Source: an uncultured Clostridia bacterium (lineage in GTDB: Bacteria; Bacillota; Clostridia; Oscillospirales; Ruminococcaceae). From it: a DNA stretch of 14,728 nucleotides. Shown here piece after piece: positions 1 to 7,630 of the stretch. Made by a program: the position numbers and the translations under genes. Every line of letters starts with the position of its first letter. Positions within the stretch are counted from its first letter, which is position 1. The DNA lies in NCBI GenBank assembly GCA_938014855.1, contig CALLQM010000005.1:1-14728 (forward strand), written 5' to 3'. The notes below the pieces were generated by a model, which did no database searches, was not told the origin of the DNA, and saw nothing but the letters and a program-made list of their open reading frames with translations.

Positions 1-1543
1 GTTCTTCAAGTTTTTCTTTTCCAGATGTCCCAGATGTGAGATCCGTTACTTTCTGTTCGGCATCTTTTACAACTTTTTCCTGCGCAGCAACGTTGGCAGA
101 TGCCGTATCCAGCGCGGCTTTTGCGGCATCTACTGCGGCTTGGAACTTCGGATCGATTGTTGGGTTATCAGCCGTTGGAGTCGGCTCTGGAGCGGGCTGC
201 GGCGGTGTAAGCTGATCAAATGCCGATTTGTTATCCTCTGCTTGTTTTTGGAGATAGGATTGTTCTTCTTGCCCTGCCAAGTCTATATGCTGTGCGTCGA
301 GAATCTGTTCGTTTGCTTGATCGATTGCCGCGCTCGCGTCGCCTGCGAGTTTCGTGACGCGCGCTAGTTCCGCATTCAGTTCGGCGGCTACGGTTTGATG
401 GTTGGAGTCGTCCGCCGCCAACTGGGTAAACTGTTTAGCGGTGTAGTTTGCAAGGCTTTGGTTCCATACGCTGATGGCCGTTTCATCCTGACTGAGTGCG
501 TTAAACCGGTCGATCAGGGTTGTTGGAACAAAATTGTCGGGCTTTTGACCCTCAAACTGCTGAGGACCGAGCGCTTTTTGCAGTGCTTCGGCATTGGCAA
601 GATCGGTTTGCGCGGCCGAAAGACGATCGTTTGCAGACTGAAGTTCATTTTGTGCAGAACTGACAGCGGCTTGCGCATTTTGTGCGTTTTGCATCTGGGC
701 ATCGAAAGCCGCTTTCTGCGCCGCATAGCGGCTGGCGGCAGCTTGGTCTGCCGCTTGTTTAGCTGCCTCATTGGCGGCGTTCGCGGCCTTTTGTGCCTCT
801 TCCAGCGCAGTTTTTGCCTCTATCCATTTTGAATTGGCGGTTATTTCAGCATCTTTGAGCTGTGCCAATTTTTTCTGATCTTCGTCTAATTTCTGCTTAG
901 CGGCATTGAGTTCGCTTTCTTTTTGTTTGTCTGCTGCGTTTTGCTCGCCAATCTGTTTTTCCAGTTCGGCGATCTCTTTTTTTAATTTTTCGATGTAGGT
1001 TTTGAGCGCGTCACGGTCGGTCACCGCTTTGTTATAAGCGTCCCGCGCCTTTTGGATTTGTTCCGGAGTGTAAGAGCCATCAGACGATGTAGCAGGCCGG
1101 AACTTCGGAAATTCTAGCCCCGCGTGATAGTTGTAGGAATTTGTGATGACCAGCTCTTTTTTGGCGCGGAAATTTGCCTCCATCACCACTTTGTATTCGT
1201 CATCGGAAAAATTATCCTTGACCGAAAGTTTGATGCAGATATACCGGGTGGAGCCGAACTTCTTTTCGATGAGATCGGCGTCACTGATATATTTTTTGCC
1301 TTCCTTCTTTTTGAGCGAAAACCGGATGAGGTCGCGGTCGACATAGCTGTCGTATCCGTCGCCAGATTTGGCGATCACATAATAATAATCGGAACCGGGA
1401 CGGATGGTGCCGTGGCCGTCGCTGGCAATTTCGCCGTCAGAATCCACAAGTTCGCCGACGATCGAGGACGGTGCGGCGAATGCGGGTACGGCGGTCAGAC
1501 AGATCAGCACCAGCGAGAGCGCGAATGCTAGCCATTTTTTCAT
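1..1543 (-). CDS. Secreted coiled-coil surface protein (3' end outside window)
   Basis: The minus frame from the ATG at 1543 stays open to base 1, giving 514 codons with no stop, so the C-terminus is missing. Residues 1-23 are a classical signal peptide (MKK start, hydrophobic core, cleavage after AFA). Residues about 25-145 form a soluble, probably beta-rich domain with many aromatic residues and no family I recognise. From about 160 to 325 the protein is heptad-like and rich in Ala, Glu, Lys and Gln, a long coiled coil. Residues 326-440 are less regular. A Pro-rich linker (about 447-462) leads into a second coiled coil that runs to the window edge. AAGGAGGA at 1551-1558, 7 nt upstream, fixes the start. 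The likely role is an exported structural or adhesin-like protein. Its anchor (LPXTG, SLH or other) cannot be seen, and coiled coils give little homology, so no specific function is assigned. Confidence 0.85.
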   Translation of the reverse strand, partial: MKKWLAFALSLVLICLTAVPAFAAPSSIVGELVDSDGEIASDGHGTIRPGSDYYYVIAKSGDGYDSYVDRDLIRFSLKKKEGKKYISDADLIEKKFGSTRYICIKLSVKDNFSDDEYKVVMEANFRAKKELVITNSYNYHAGLEFPKFRPATSSDGSYTPEQIQKARDAYNKAVTDRDALKTYIEKLKKEIAELEKQIGEQNAADKQKESELNAAKQKLDEDQKKLAQLKDAEITANSKWIEAKTALEEAQKAANAANEAAKQAADQAAASRYAAQKAAFDAQMQNAQNAQAAVSSAQNELQSANDRLSAAQTDLANAEALQKALGPQQFEGQKPDNFVPTTLIDRFNALSQDETAISVWNQSLANYTAKQFTQLAADDSNHQTVAAELNAELARVTKLAGDASAAIDQANEQILDAQHIDLAGQEEQSYLQKQAEDNKSAFDQLTPPQPAPEPTPTADNPTIDPKFQAAVDAAKAALDTASANVAAQEKVVKDAEQKVTDLTSGTSGKEKLEE

Positions 1544-1566
1544 ACCAAAATCCTCCTTGTTGTATT

Positions 1567-1597
1567 GGAAAAGCGTGGTTTGCTCGATCGCTTTTCC
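1567..1597 (-). repeat. Leader hairpin just upstream of the surface-protein RBS
   Basis: Perfect 9-bp arms GGAAAAGCG and CGCTTTTCC enclose a 13-nt loop, ending 8 nt before the AAGGAGGA ribosome binding site. It has no U-run, so it is not an intrinsic terminator. It may control translation or mRNA stability. I could not match the leader to a known riboswitch. Confidence 0.5.
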
Positions 1598-1663
1598 TAG
1601 TTTTTTTGAATATCGTATGTGCGTTTTGCCGCCGCCTGTGATCAGCAGGCCGAAAGCAGAGCG

Positions 1664-1686
1664 CTGTATGAGCTCCTTTCATACAG
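1664..1686 (-). repeat. Inverted repeat at the start of the surface-protein leader
   Basis: Perfect 8-bp arms CTGTATGA and TCATACAG surround a 7-nt loop (AAGGAGC on the minus strand). It lies just inside the transcript of the distal promoter and overlaps the -10 of the proximal one. It could be a 5' stabilising hairpin or an operator. The loop resembles a Shine-Dalgarno sequence, but no plausible start codon follows it. Confidence 0.5.
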
Positions 1687-1713
1687 TATAAAATATTTCC
1701 AGTTTTATTGCAA
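1685..1713 (-). promoter_or_regulatory. Candidate proximal promoter of the surface-protein gene
   Basis: On the minus strand, TTGCAA (1708-1713) and TATACT (1685-1690) are also 17 nt apart. The -10 is good and the -35 weaker (4 of 6). It partly overlaps the distal promoter, so this may be a tandem pair. The -10 touches the inverted repeat at 1664-1686. Confidence 0.45.
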
Positions 1714-1715
1714 AC

Positions 1716-1744
1716 ATTAAAAAAATTTTTTCTTTTTTGGTCAA
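1716..1744 (-). promoter_or_regulatory. Candidate distal promoter of the surface-protein gene
   Basis: On the minus strand, TTGACC (1739-1744) and TTTAAT (1716-1721) are 17 nt apart, each one mismatch from consensus. Transcription would start near 1709, leaving a leader of about 165 nt before the surface-protein ATG. Confidence 0.5.
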
Positions 1745-1821
1745 CACTAAAATTACCCCTCTCTATATGTAGCTGCTGGGCGCAGGAGTTATGACGCCGA
1801 ATCATGTACAAAGTCTTAACA

Positions 1822-1853
1822 ATTTCTGCTATTTTTGATAAAATGGCAGAAAT
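1822..1853. repeat. 32-bp imperfect palindrome upstream of the DUF1015 operon promoter
   Basis: Arms ATTTCTGCTATTTT and AAAATGGCAGAAAT (14 bp with one T/G mismatch) flank a TGAT centre, about 27 bp before the TATAAT at 1880. No T-run follows on the plus strand. Its place in a divergent promoter region suits a regulator-binding site. CGCTAGCG (1854-1861), itself a palindrome, directly abuts it. Confidence 0.55.
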
Positions 1854-1877
1854 CGCTAGCGTTTCTAGGCCGATTGT

Positions 1878-1885
1878 TGTATAAT
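1878..1885 (+). promoter_or_regulatory. Candidate -10 of the DUF1015-ade-AKR operon
   Basis: TGTATAAT contains a perfect TATAAT at 1880-1885, 35 bp before the ATG. The -35 position (about 1857-1862) is poor, so the promoter may depend on an activator. The palindrome at 1822-1853 lies just upstream. Confidence 0.5.
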
Positions 1886-1920
1886 CATGCTAACAAATAT
1901 GCAAAAAGGCGGGAGTTTTC

Positions 1921-3168
1921 ATGAACGAGGCAGTTTTCTCAACTGCGGATATTTTGCTTCCACAGGGCGTAAATATGCACCAGTGGAGTGTTGTAGCATG
2001 TGACCAATATACTTCGGAACCGGAATACTGGAACCGCGTGGAACAGACAGTTGGAGATTCTCCGTCTACGTATCATATGATTTTGCCGGAAGTGTTTCTG
2101 GGTGCCCCCGATGCCGAAGAACGGATCAGCCGCATCAATGCGAGCATGCGGCAGTATCTGGACAGCGGGATTTTTTTCTGTCTGCCGGACAGCTATCTTT
2201 ATCTAGAGCGCACCATTGCGCCGGGAAAAATTCGCCGGGGACTGGTCGGAAAACTGGATCTGATGGCATATGAATATGGAAAAGGCTCTCTGTCGGCGGT
2301 GCGGCCGACCGAGGGGACGGTGGAAAGCCGTCTGCCGCCGCGCATCAAAGTGCGCGAACATGCGCCGCTGGAAACCCCGCACATCATGGTGCTCATTGAC
2401 GACCCGGAAAAGACCGTTATCGAACCTCTGGCGCAGAAAAAAGACGCGCTCAAGCCGGTTTATGATTTTACCCTGATGGAGCAGGGGGGAGCCATCCGCG
2501 GCTGGCAGGTGACGGGGGAGGCCTGCGGCCAGATTGATGCGGCGCTTGCCGGATTAAAAGGGCGGCTTTCGGGACAAAATGAAAATCCACTGCTGTTTGC
2601 TGTGGGGGACGGAAACCATTCGCTGGCGACTGCCAAAGCCTGCTTTGAAAAGCTCCGGCAGACCCTGCCAAGAGAAAAGTGGGAAAACCATCCGGCGCGC
2701 TGGGCGCTGGTGGAACTGGTAAATATCCACGATGCCGCCATGCAGTTCGAGCCGATCCACCGGGTGCTGTTTGATGTCGACCCAGAGCAGGTGCGCAGAG
2801 AACTGGATTCTTATTATAAAGTGGAGCAGAAGGAGTGCGGTGGACAGTCGTTTGACATGGTGGTCGGCGGCAAAAAAGAGCGCCTGTTTATTAAAAACCC
2901 GTCCAGCCAGTTGGCGGTGGGCACTCTGCAGACTTTTCTCGACGATTACCTTGCCCGTTTCGGCGGAACGGTGGATTATATCCATGGCGGCGAGGTGGTC
3001 ATGCAGCTTTCCCAAAAGGAGCGCGCGGTCGGATTTTTACTTCCGGCTATGCAGAAATCCGAACTGTTCCCGACTGTAATTGCGGACGGTGCCCTGCCGC
3101 GCAAGACTTTTTCGATGGGAAATGCCTATGAAAAACGGTATTACCTGGAGTGTAGGGCTATTCGATAA
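1921..3168 (+). CDS. DUF1015 family protein (COG4198)
   Basis: This 415-residue protein spans a full-length DUF1015 protein. Family hallmarks are the N-terminal segment leading to VACDQYTSEPEYW (about 25-37), the central RPTEGTVESRLPPRIKVRE block (128-146) followed by HIMVLIDDP (154-162), and GDGNHSLATAKA (229-240). The last is the most conserved motif and looks like a nucleotide- or phosphate-binding site. I know of no established biochemical function; in other genomes the family often sits beside serine-biosynthesis genes, which is not the case here. No signal peptide or membrane segment is visible, so it should be cytosolic. AAGGCGGGAG at 1906-1915 precedes the ATG by 5 nt. It is the first gene of the operon, 38 nt ahead of adenine deaminase, which may hint at nucleotide or amino-acid metabolism. 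Confidence 0.9.
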   Translation: MNEAVFSTADILLPQGVNMHQWSVVACDQYTSEPEYWNRVEQTVGDSPSTYHMILPEVFLGAPDAEERISRINASMRQYLDSGIFFCLPDSYLYLERTIAPGKIRRGLVGKLDLMAYEYGKGSLSAVRPTEGTVESRLPPRIKVREHAPLETPHIMVLIDDPEKTVIEPLAQKKDALKPVYDFTLMEQGGAIRGWQVTGEACGQIDAALAGLKGRLSGQNENPLLFAVGDGNHSLATAKACFEKLRQTLPREKWENHPARWALVELVNIHDAAMQFEPIHRVLFDVDPEQVRRELDSYYKVEQKECGGQSFDMVVGGKKERLFIKNPSSQLAVGTLQTFLDDYLARFGGTVDYIHGGEVVMQLSQKERAVGFLLPAMQKSELFPTVIADGALPRKTFSMGNAYEKRYYLECRAIR

Positions 3169-3206
3169 TTTATTCACACGATTTTGATGTTAAGGAGGAA
3201 GTACGC

Positions 3207-4895
3207 GTGGAAAGAGAATCGCTGATTAAAACGGCGCTGGGAAAAAAGCGCCCCGATTTGGTGCTGAAGAACGGAAAAGTTATCAATGTCTTCACGGGGG
3301 AAATCGTGGCGGCTGACGTGGCAATCACCCAGGGTGTCATTACGGGGATTGGCAGTTACCACGGAAAAACCAACATCGATCTGGACGGAAAATATGTCGC
3401 GCCGGGCTTTATCAATGCCCACTGCCATGTGGAAAGCTCTATGGTGCCTCCACCGGCTTACTGCATTGAGGAGCTGAAATGGGGGGTTACCACCGTCATC
3501 ACCGATCCGCACGAGATTACGAATGTGGCGGGCGGGGAGGGTGTCCAGTTCATGCTCGACGCATCGGAAGGGCTGCCGATGAACTACTATGTCCAGCTTC
3601 CGTCTTGTGTACCGGCTACTCCGTTTGAACATGCCGGTGCGGAATTCACCGTAGAAAAGATGGCTTCCTTTCTAAAGCATCCGGGTGTGCTGGGGCTGGG
3701 AGAAATGATGAACTATCCGGGCATTTCGGCTTGCGACCCGCAGGTCATGGCGAAGCTGGAGCTATTTGCTGACCGCGTGATCGACGGGCATGCACCCGGC
3801 ATTTCGGGAAATGCGCTGCAAGCGTATACAGCGGCGGGCGTCCGCACCGACCACGAAAGCGTTACTTATGAGGAAGCGCTGGAAAAACTGCGCGCCGGAA
3901 TCGCTGTTTTGGTGCGGGAAGGAAGCGCCAGCAAAAACCTGCGCGATATCCTCACCGGTGTGATCGAAAACGGCATCGATACGACCAACCTTGCCTTTTG
4001 CACCGACGACAAACACCTTGCGGACATTCGCCGGGAGGGAACCATCCATCACAATATCAAGATGGCGATCGCTCTGGGCATGAAACCGGTCACCGCGATT
4101 CAGATGGCGACCATCAATGCCGCGCGCATTTATGGTCTGCGCGGTGTGGGTGCGGCCGCGGTCGGTTACCGCGCGGATCTTGTGATTCTGCACGATTTAA
4201 CGGAACTGACGGTGGACGAAGTGTATAAGGACGGAAAAGCATATACCGAGCATGCGACCCCGCGGCGCGGGGTGAATGCCGGCTCCGCTATTTTGCATAC
4301 CGTCAATCTGGCTCCGCTGGAGGAATCGAGCTTTGCACTGCCGGAAAAAGAGGACTATCCGGTGATCCAAATTATCCCCGGCCAGATCGTGACCAAGATC
4401 GCGTCGGTGAAAGCCAGGGATGTGCCGAAAAAGCTAAAATCGGGCGAACTGCGCAAGATCGCGGTGATCGAGCGGCATCATGCAACCGGGAATATCGGCG
4501 TCGGGCTGATTGCCGGGTATGGGCTGACGCATGGCGCGGTGGCGACCACTGTGGCGCATGATTCCCATAACCTTATTGTGGTGGGAGATAACGACGCGGA
4601 TATGCTGGCGGCCGCGCAGGAGCTTGAGCGGGTGCAGGGCGGCTATACCATTGTATCCGACGGGCAGGTGGACGGTACCTTGGTTCTGCCGATTGGCGGG
4701 CTGATGAGTCAGGATCCGGCGCCTGCGCTGATCGAAAATCTGGATGCGATGATCGAAAAGGCGAAAAAGGCAGGCGTACGGGAGGGAATCGACCCGTTTA
4801 TCACCCTTTCCTTTATGGCTCTGCCGGTGATTCCGGAGATCCGCATTACCGATATGGGTGTGTTTGATGTGACGAAATTTGAATTTGTAGATTGA
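3207..4895 (+). CDS. ade: Adenine deaminase
   Basis: The 562-residue protein matches the COG1001 adenine deaminases, which hydrolyse adenine to hypoxanthine and ammonia in purine salvage. The amidohydrolase pattern is intact: an N-terminal beta-sandwich strand (KNGKVINVFTGEI, 21-33), the metal-binding HxH in APGFINAHCHVESS (H72, H74), DPHE (100-103), DGHAPG near 193-198 and TDDKH (266-270). The C-terminal half carries the small domain typical of Ade (around GHGAVATTVAHDSHN-like residues after 430) and is not truncated. The start is GTG at 3207, chosen because AAGGAGG (3192-3198) lies 8 nt upstream and the first conserved strand follows soon after. It sits in an operon between the DUF1015 protein and an aldo/keto reductase, 15 nt before the latter. 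The product is cytosolic and metal dependent (Mn/Fe in characterised members). Confidence 0.95.
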   Translation: MERESLIKTALGKKRPDLVLKNGKVINVFTGEIVAADVAITQGVITGIGSYHGKTNIDLDGKYVAPGFINAHCHVESSMVPPPAYCIEELKWGVTTVITDPHEITNVAGGEGVQFMLDASEGLPMNYYVQLPSCVPATPFEHAGAEFTVEKMASFLKHPGVLGLGEMMNYPGISACDPQVMAKLELFADRVIDGHAPGISGNALQAYTAAGVRTDHESVTYEEALEKLRAGIAVLVREGSASKNLRDILTGVIENGIDTTNLAFCTDDKHLADIRREGTIHHNIKMAIALGMKPVTAIQMATINAARIYGLRGVGAAAVGYRADLVILHDLTELTVDEVYKDGKAYTEHATPRRGVNAGSAILHTVNLAPLEESSFALPEKEDYPVIQIIPGQIVTKIASVKARDVPKKLKSGELRKIAVIERHHATGNIGVGLIAGYGLTHGAVATTVAHDSHNLIVVGDNDADMLAAAQELERVQGGYTIVSDGQVDGTLVLPIGGLMSQDPAPALIENLDAMIEKAKKAGVREGIDPFITLSFMALPVIPEIRITDMGVFDVTKFEFVD

Positions 4896-4910
4896 GCAGA
4901 GAGGACGGTT

Positions 4911-5807
4911 ATGATGACAGAAGACGGTTTAGCGGAAATACGAAAAGCGTGTGAAGCCAAAAAGGTTCGCCTGCCGGACGGGACGATGGTGCCCCAGCTT
5001 GGGCAGGGAACGTGGTATATGGGAGAATTTTCAGGCCGGTATAAAAACGAACTGGAAGCGCTGCGAACCGGAATCGGGCTGGGGCTGACCCTAATCGATA
5101 CCGCGGAAATGTACGGCGACGGTGCGGCCGAGCACACGGTGGGCGAAGCCATCCGCTCGATCCCCAGAGAAAAGCTGTTTTTAGTTTCCAAGGTGTACCC
5201 GCATAATGCGGACCGGCGCAAGATTTTTTCGAGCTGTGAAAATTCTCTGCGCAGATTAAAAGTACGGACGCTGGATTTATATCTCCTGCATTGGCGCGGT
5301 CGGGTTCCGCTGAAAGAAACCGTGGCCTGCATGGAGGAACTGATCCGCAGAGGAAAGATTAAGCGCTGGGGCGTTTCCAATTTTGACACCGCCGATATGG
5401 AAGACCTCTGGAAAACGCCCGGCGGCCAAAACTGCGCGGTCAATCAGGTGCTGTATCATCTGGGCTCCCGCGGCATCGAATATGATCTGCTGCCGTGGAT
5501 GCGCGCCCATCATGTGCCGGTCATGGCTTACTGCCCGCTGGCGCAGGCGGGGCGTCTAGACCGCGAACTGCTGGAGCATCCGGCGGTCCAAAAAATTGCG
5601 CAGAAATACGGCATGACCACCGAGCAGGTTCTGCTGGCGTTCGTTTTGCATAAGCCGGATATGATCGCGATTCCCAAAGCAGGAAAACCGGCGCATGTTC
5701 AGCAGAATGCCGCCGCTTCTCTGCATCCGCTCAGCGAAGAAGACCTTTCGCTATTGGATGCCGCTTTTCCGCCGCCTAATAAAAAAGTTCATCTGGACAT
5801 CGTATAA
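4911..5807 (+). CDS. Aldo/keto reductase
   Basis: This 298-residue NAD(P)H-dependent oxidoreductase has a TIM-barrel fold. The AKR catalytic tetrad is visible: D63 and Y68 in IDTAEMYGD, K94 in LVSKVYP and H127 in LLHWRG. The cofactor-binding segments GVSNFD and the C-terminal IPKAGKPAH (standing for the usual IPKxxxxxH) are also present. The N-terminal GQGTWYMGE resembles the YeaE/YdjG-like group of bacterial reductases, which act on small aldehydes or ketoaldehydes; the substrate cannot be predicted here. Two ATGs (4911, 4914) follow a weak AGAGAGG (4899-4905), so the start may shift by one codon. The gap to ade is only 15 nt, so it is probably co-transcribed, and the terminator at 5819 closes the operon. 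Why a reductase accompanies purine deamination is unclear. Confidence 0.92.
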   Translation: MMTEDGLAEIRKACEAKKVRLPDGTMVPQLGQGTWYMGEFSGRYKNELEALRTGIGLGLTLIDTAEMYGDGAAEHTVGEAIRSIPREKLFLVSKVYPHNADRRKIFSSCENSLRRLKVRTLDLYLLHWRGRVPLKETVACMEELIRRGKIKRWGVSNFDTADMEDLWKTPGGQNCAVNQVLYHLGSRGIEYDLLPWMRAHHVPVMAYCPLAQAGRLDRELLEHPAVQKIAQKYGMTTEQVLLAFVLHKPDMIAIPKAGKPAHVQQNAAASLHPLSEEDLSLLDAAFPPPNKKVHLDIV

Positions 5808-5818
5808 AGCCCCTCTCT

Positions 5819-5866
5819 CAGCCGGAGATCCTCCTGCGTATGCAGGTCGGTTTCCGGCTGTTTTCT
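5819..5866 (+). terminator. Intrinsic terminator after the aldo/keto reductase
   Basis: Arms CAGCCGGA (5819-5826) and TCCGGCTG (5853-5860) enclose a second stem CCTGC/GCAGG (5833-5846) and are followed by TTTTCTTT. It begins 12 nt after the stop codon. Confidence 0.8.
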
Positions 5867-5941
5867 TTGTGCGGCTGTGTGTTGTGAAAAGGTACAAGGT
5901 TTTATCGTGGGAACGTAAAATATGTACAATATAGCGAAAAT

Positions 5942-5964
5942 ATCTTTCAATAATTGTGAAAGAT
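5942..5964. promoter_or_regulatory. Palindrome upstream of the hydrogenase promoter, possible operator
   Basis: Perfect 8-bp arms ATCTTTCA and TGAAAGAT are separated by 7 nt and end 10 bp before the -35. Position and symmetry suit a dimeric activator or redox regulator. It does not match the Rex or FNR consensus closely enough to name one. Confidence 0.45.
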
Positions 5965-5974
5965 TAACTATGCA

Positions 5975-6003
5975 TTGACAAAATTAAGACAATGATAAAT
6001 AAT
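5975..6003 (+). promoter_or_regulatory. Promoter of the [FeFe] hydrogenase gene
   Basis: A perfect -35 TTGACA (5975-5980) and AATAAT (5998-6003) are spaced 17 nt. This gives a leader of about 40 nt before the ATG at 6049. Confidence 0.65.
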
Positions 6004-6048
6004 AAAGTGTACGACCATAATGCAATAATAGACTAAAAGGAGAATGAT

Positions 6049-7557
6049 ATGAGGGGAATCGTGACGTCCGTTACGGATATTCGGAGAAAGGTATTTACAG
6101 AGGTGGCAAGGCTTGCCTATGAAGGCGGCGATTACTCCCGTATTGAGGCACTGCCCTATAAGATCGTGCCCGGTGAGGTCGCGAGATACCGCGAATCGAT
6201 CTTTTTGGAACGAGCGATCGTCGGCGAACGCCTGCGTCTGGCCATCGGTCTGCCGCTTCGCCCATTGGACGAGCACGCTCCGGTATCCCCGGGTACCGAT
6301 GCAAGTGCACCCGATGAAAAATACTACGATCCGCCGCTGGTCAATATTATAAAATTTGCCTGTAATGCCTGCCCTGAAAAGCAGTTCCATGTTTCGGATG
6401 CCTGCCAAGGGTGTCTGGCACATTCCTGCAAGGAGGTCTGCCCGAAAGGTGCGATTTCGATCGTCCATGGAAAATCGGTCATCGACCAATCCAAATGCGT
6501 CAAATGCGGGCGCTGTAAAGATGCCTGCCCGTACGGCGCCATTCTAAAAATGGAGCGCCCCTGCGCAAAAGCCTGCGGCATGGATGCCATCGGCAGTGAC
6601 GAGCAGGGCATTGCGACCATCGATTATGATAAATGTGTTTCCTGCGGCATGTGCCTGGTCAACTGTCCTTTCGGCGCGATTTCCGATAAAGGCCAGATTT
6701 TCCAGCTGATCCATGCCATGCGCGACAATGCACGCGTTATCGCGATTGTAGCGCCTGCGTTTGTCGGTCAGTTTGGCCCGTCCATGTCCCCCGAAAAGTT
6801 TACCGCCGCGATGAAACAGCTGGGATTTGACAGCGTCGTGGAAGTGGGAATTGGCGCGGATCTGTGCGCGATTGAGGAAGCCAAGGACTTTATGCGCGAG
6901 GTGCCCGCTTCCCAGCCGTTCATGGCGACTTCCTGCTGCCCGTCCTGGTCGGTCATGGCCAAAAAGCTGTTCCCGGATCTGGCGCCCTATATCTCCATGG
7001 CGCTCACGCCAATGGTGCTGACAGCGCGTCTACAGAAAAAGGCGCATAAGGACAGCAAGATCGCGTTTATCGGACCCTGCGCGGCGAAAAAGCTCGAGGC
7101 CAGCCGCCGCAGCATCCGCAGTGAGGTCGACTTTGTTTTGACCTTTGAGGAACTTATGGGGATGTTTGAAGCCAAAGGAATCTCGTTTGATGAAATTACA
7201 GACGAAATTCCGCTGGAAGAAGCGACAGCGGCCGGACGCGGATTTGCCGTCAGCGGCGGCGTTGCGCAGGCGGTTGCGGATGTTATTAAACGCACCCATC
7301 CCGATCAGGATGTCAAAATTGCCTGTGCGCAGGGCCTGCAGGACTGCAAGAAACTGCTGACACTCGCGAAAGCCGGAAAATACGACGGTTATCTGCTCGA
7401 GGGCATGGCCTGCCCGGGCGGATGCGTGGCAGGTGCCGGAACGTTACAGCCGGTCACGAAATCGGCTGCCCTTATTAAGAAATATACGAACCAGGCGGAA
7501 AAGAAGAACGCGCTGGATTCCAAGTATGAAATTACATTAAGCCTGCTCAACGATTAA
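6049..7557 (+). CDS. [FeFe] hydrogenase, group B1/B3 type, monomeric
   Basis: This 502-residue enzyme couples ferredoxin-type electrons to H2 formation or uptake. Residues 1-100 form the extra N-terminal domain (RRKVFTEVARLAYEGG, YKIVPGEVARYR) seen in the B1/B3 group. Cys residues follow at 105, 108, 119, 122, 127 and 131, then two ferredoxin-like clusters (C150, C153, C156, C160, with C172 and C176 between; C196, C199, C202, C206). The H-cluster domain has all three signatures: L1 TSCCPSW (294-300), L2 GPCAAKKLE (342-350) and L3 EGMACPGGCVAG (451-462). L2 has Gly where the well-studied group A enzymes have Met (MPC). No HydE, HydF or HydG maturase and no NADH-linked partner subunit is in the window, so it probably works alone with ferredoxin. 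AGGAG at 6038-6042 supports the start. It is flanked by its own promoter and terminator. The group label is from recognition, not a search. Confidence 0.93.
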   Translation: MRGIVTSVTDIRRKVFTEVARLAYEGGDYSRIEALPYKIVPGEVARYRESIFLERAIVGERLRLAIGLPLRPLDEHAPVSPGTDASAPDEKYYDPPLVNIIKFACNACPEKQFHVSDACQGCLAHSCKEVCPKGAISIVHGKSVIDQSKCVKCGRCKDACPYGAILKMERPCAKACGMDAIGSDEQGIATIDYDKCVSCGMCLVNCPFGAISDKGQIFQLIHAMRDNARVIAIVAPAFVGQFGPSMSPEKFTAAMKQLGFDSVVEVGIGADLCAIEEAKDFMREVPASQPFMATSCCPSWSVMAKKLFPDLAPYISMALTPMVLTARLQKKAHKDSKIAFIGPCAAKKLEASRRSIRSEVDFVLTFEELMGMFEAKGISFDEITDEIPLEEATAAGRGFAVSGGVAQAVADVIKRTHPDQDVKIACAQGLQDCKKLLTLAKAGKYDGYLLEGMACPGGCVAGAGTLQPVTKSAALIKKYTNQAEKKNALDSKYEITLSLLND

Positions 7558-7560
7558 AGT

Positions 7561-7592
7561 AAAAGAGACCATATCGATATGGTCTCTTTTAC
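7561..7592 (+). terminator. Terminator after the hydrogenase (perfect palindrome)
   Basis: A perfectly self-complementary 30-nt sequence with 15-nt arms (AAAAGAGACCATATC and its complement) begins 3 nt after the stop codon and ends in TTTT. The flanking A and T runs make it potentially active on both strands. Confidence 0.85.
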
Positions 7593-7630
7593 CATCCGGA
7601 TAAAGAATAACGTTTTGGAAGGTGACCGAT

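Noticed and set aside
140..832. Plus-strand open frames of 75 and 145 codons
   Set aside because: They lie antisense to the continuous coiled-coil surface-protein frame, lack ribosome binding sites, and have odd Cys/Leu/Arg-rich composition.
1559..1710. Possible riboswitch (c-di-GMP or other) in the surface-protein leader
   Set aside because: Hairpins are present, but I could not find the conserved bases of any known class by eye.
1437..1811. Minus-strand frame of 124 codons overlapping the surface-protein start
   Set aside because: It covers the promoters and leader, has no suitable ribosome binding site and overlaps the clear signal-peptide gene in another frame.
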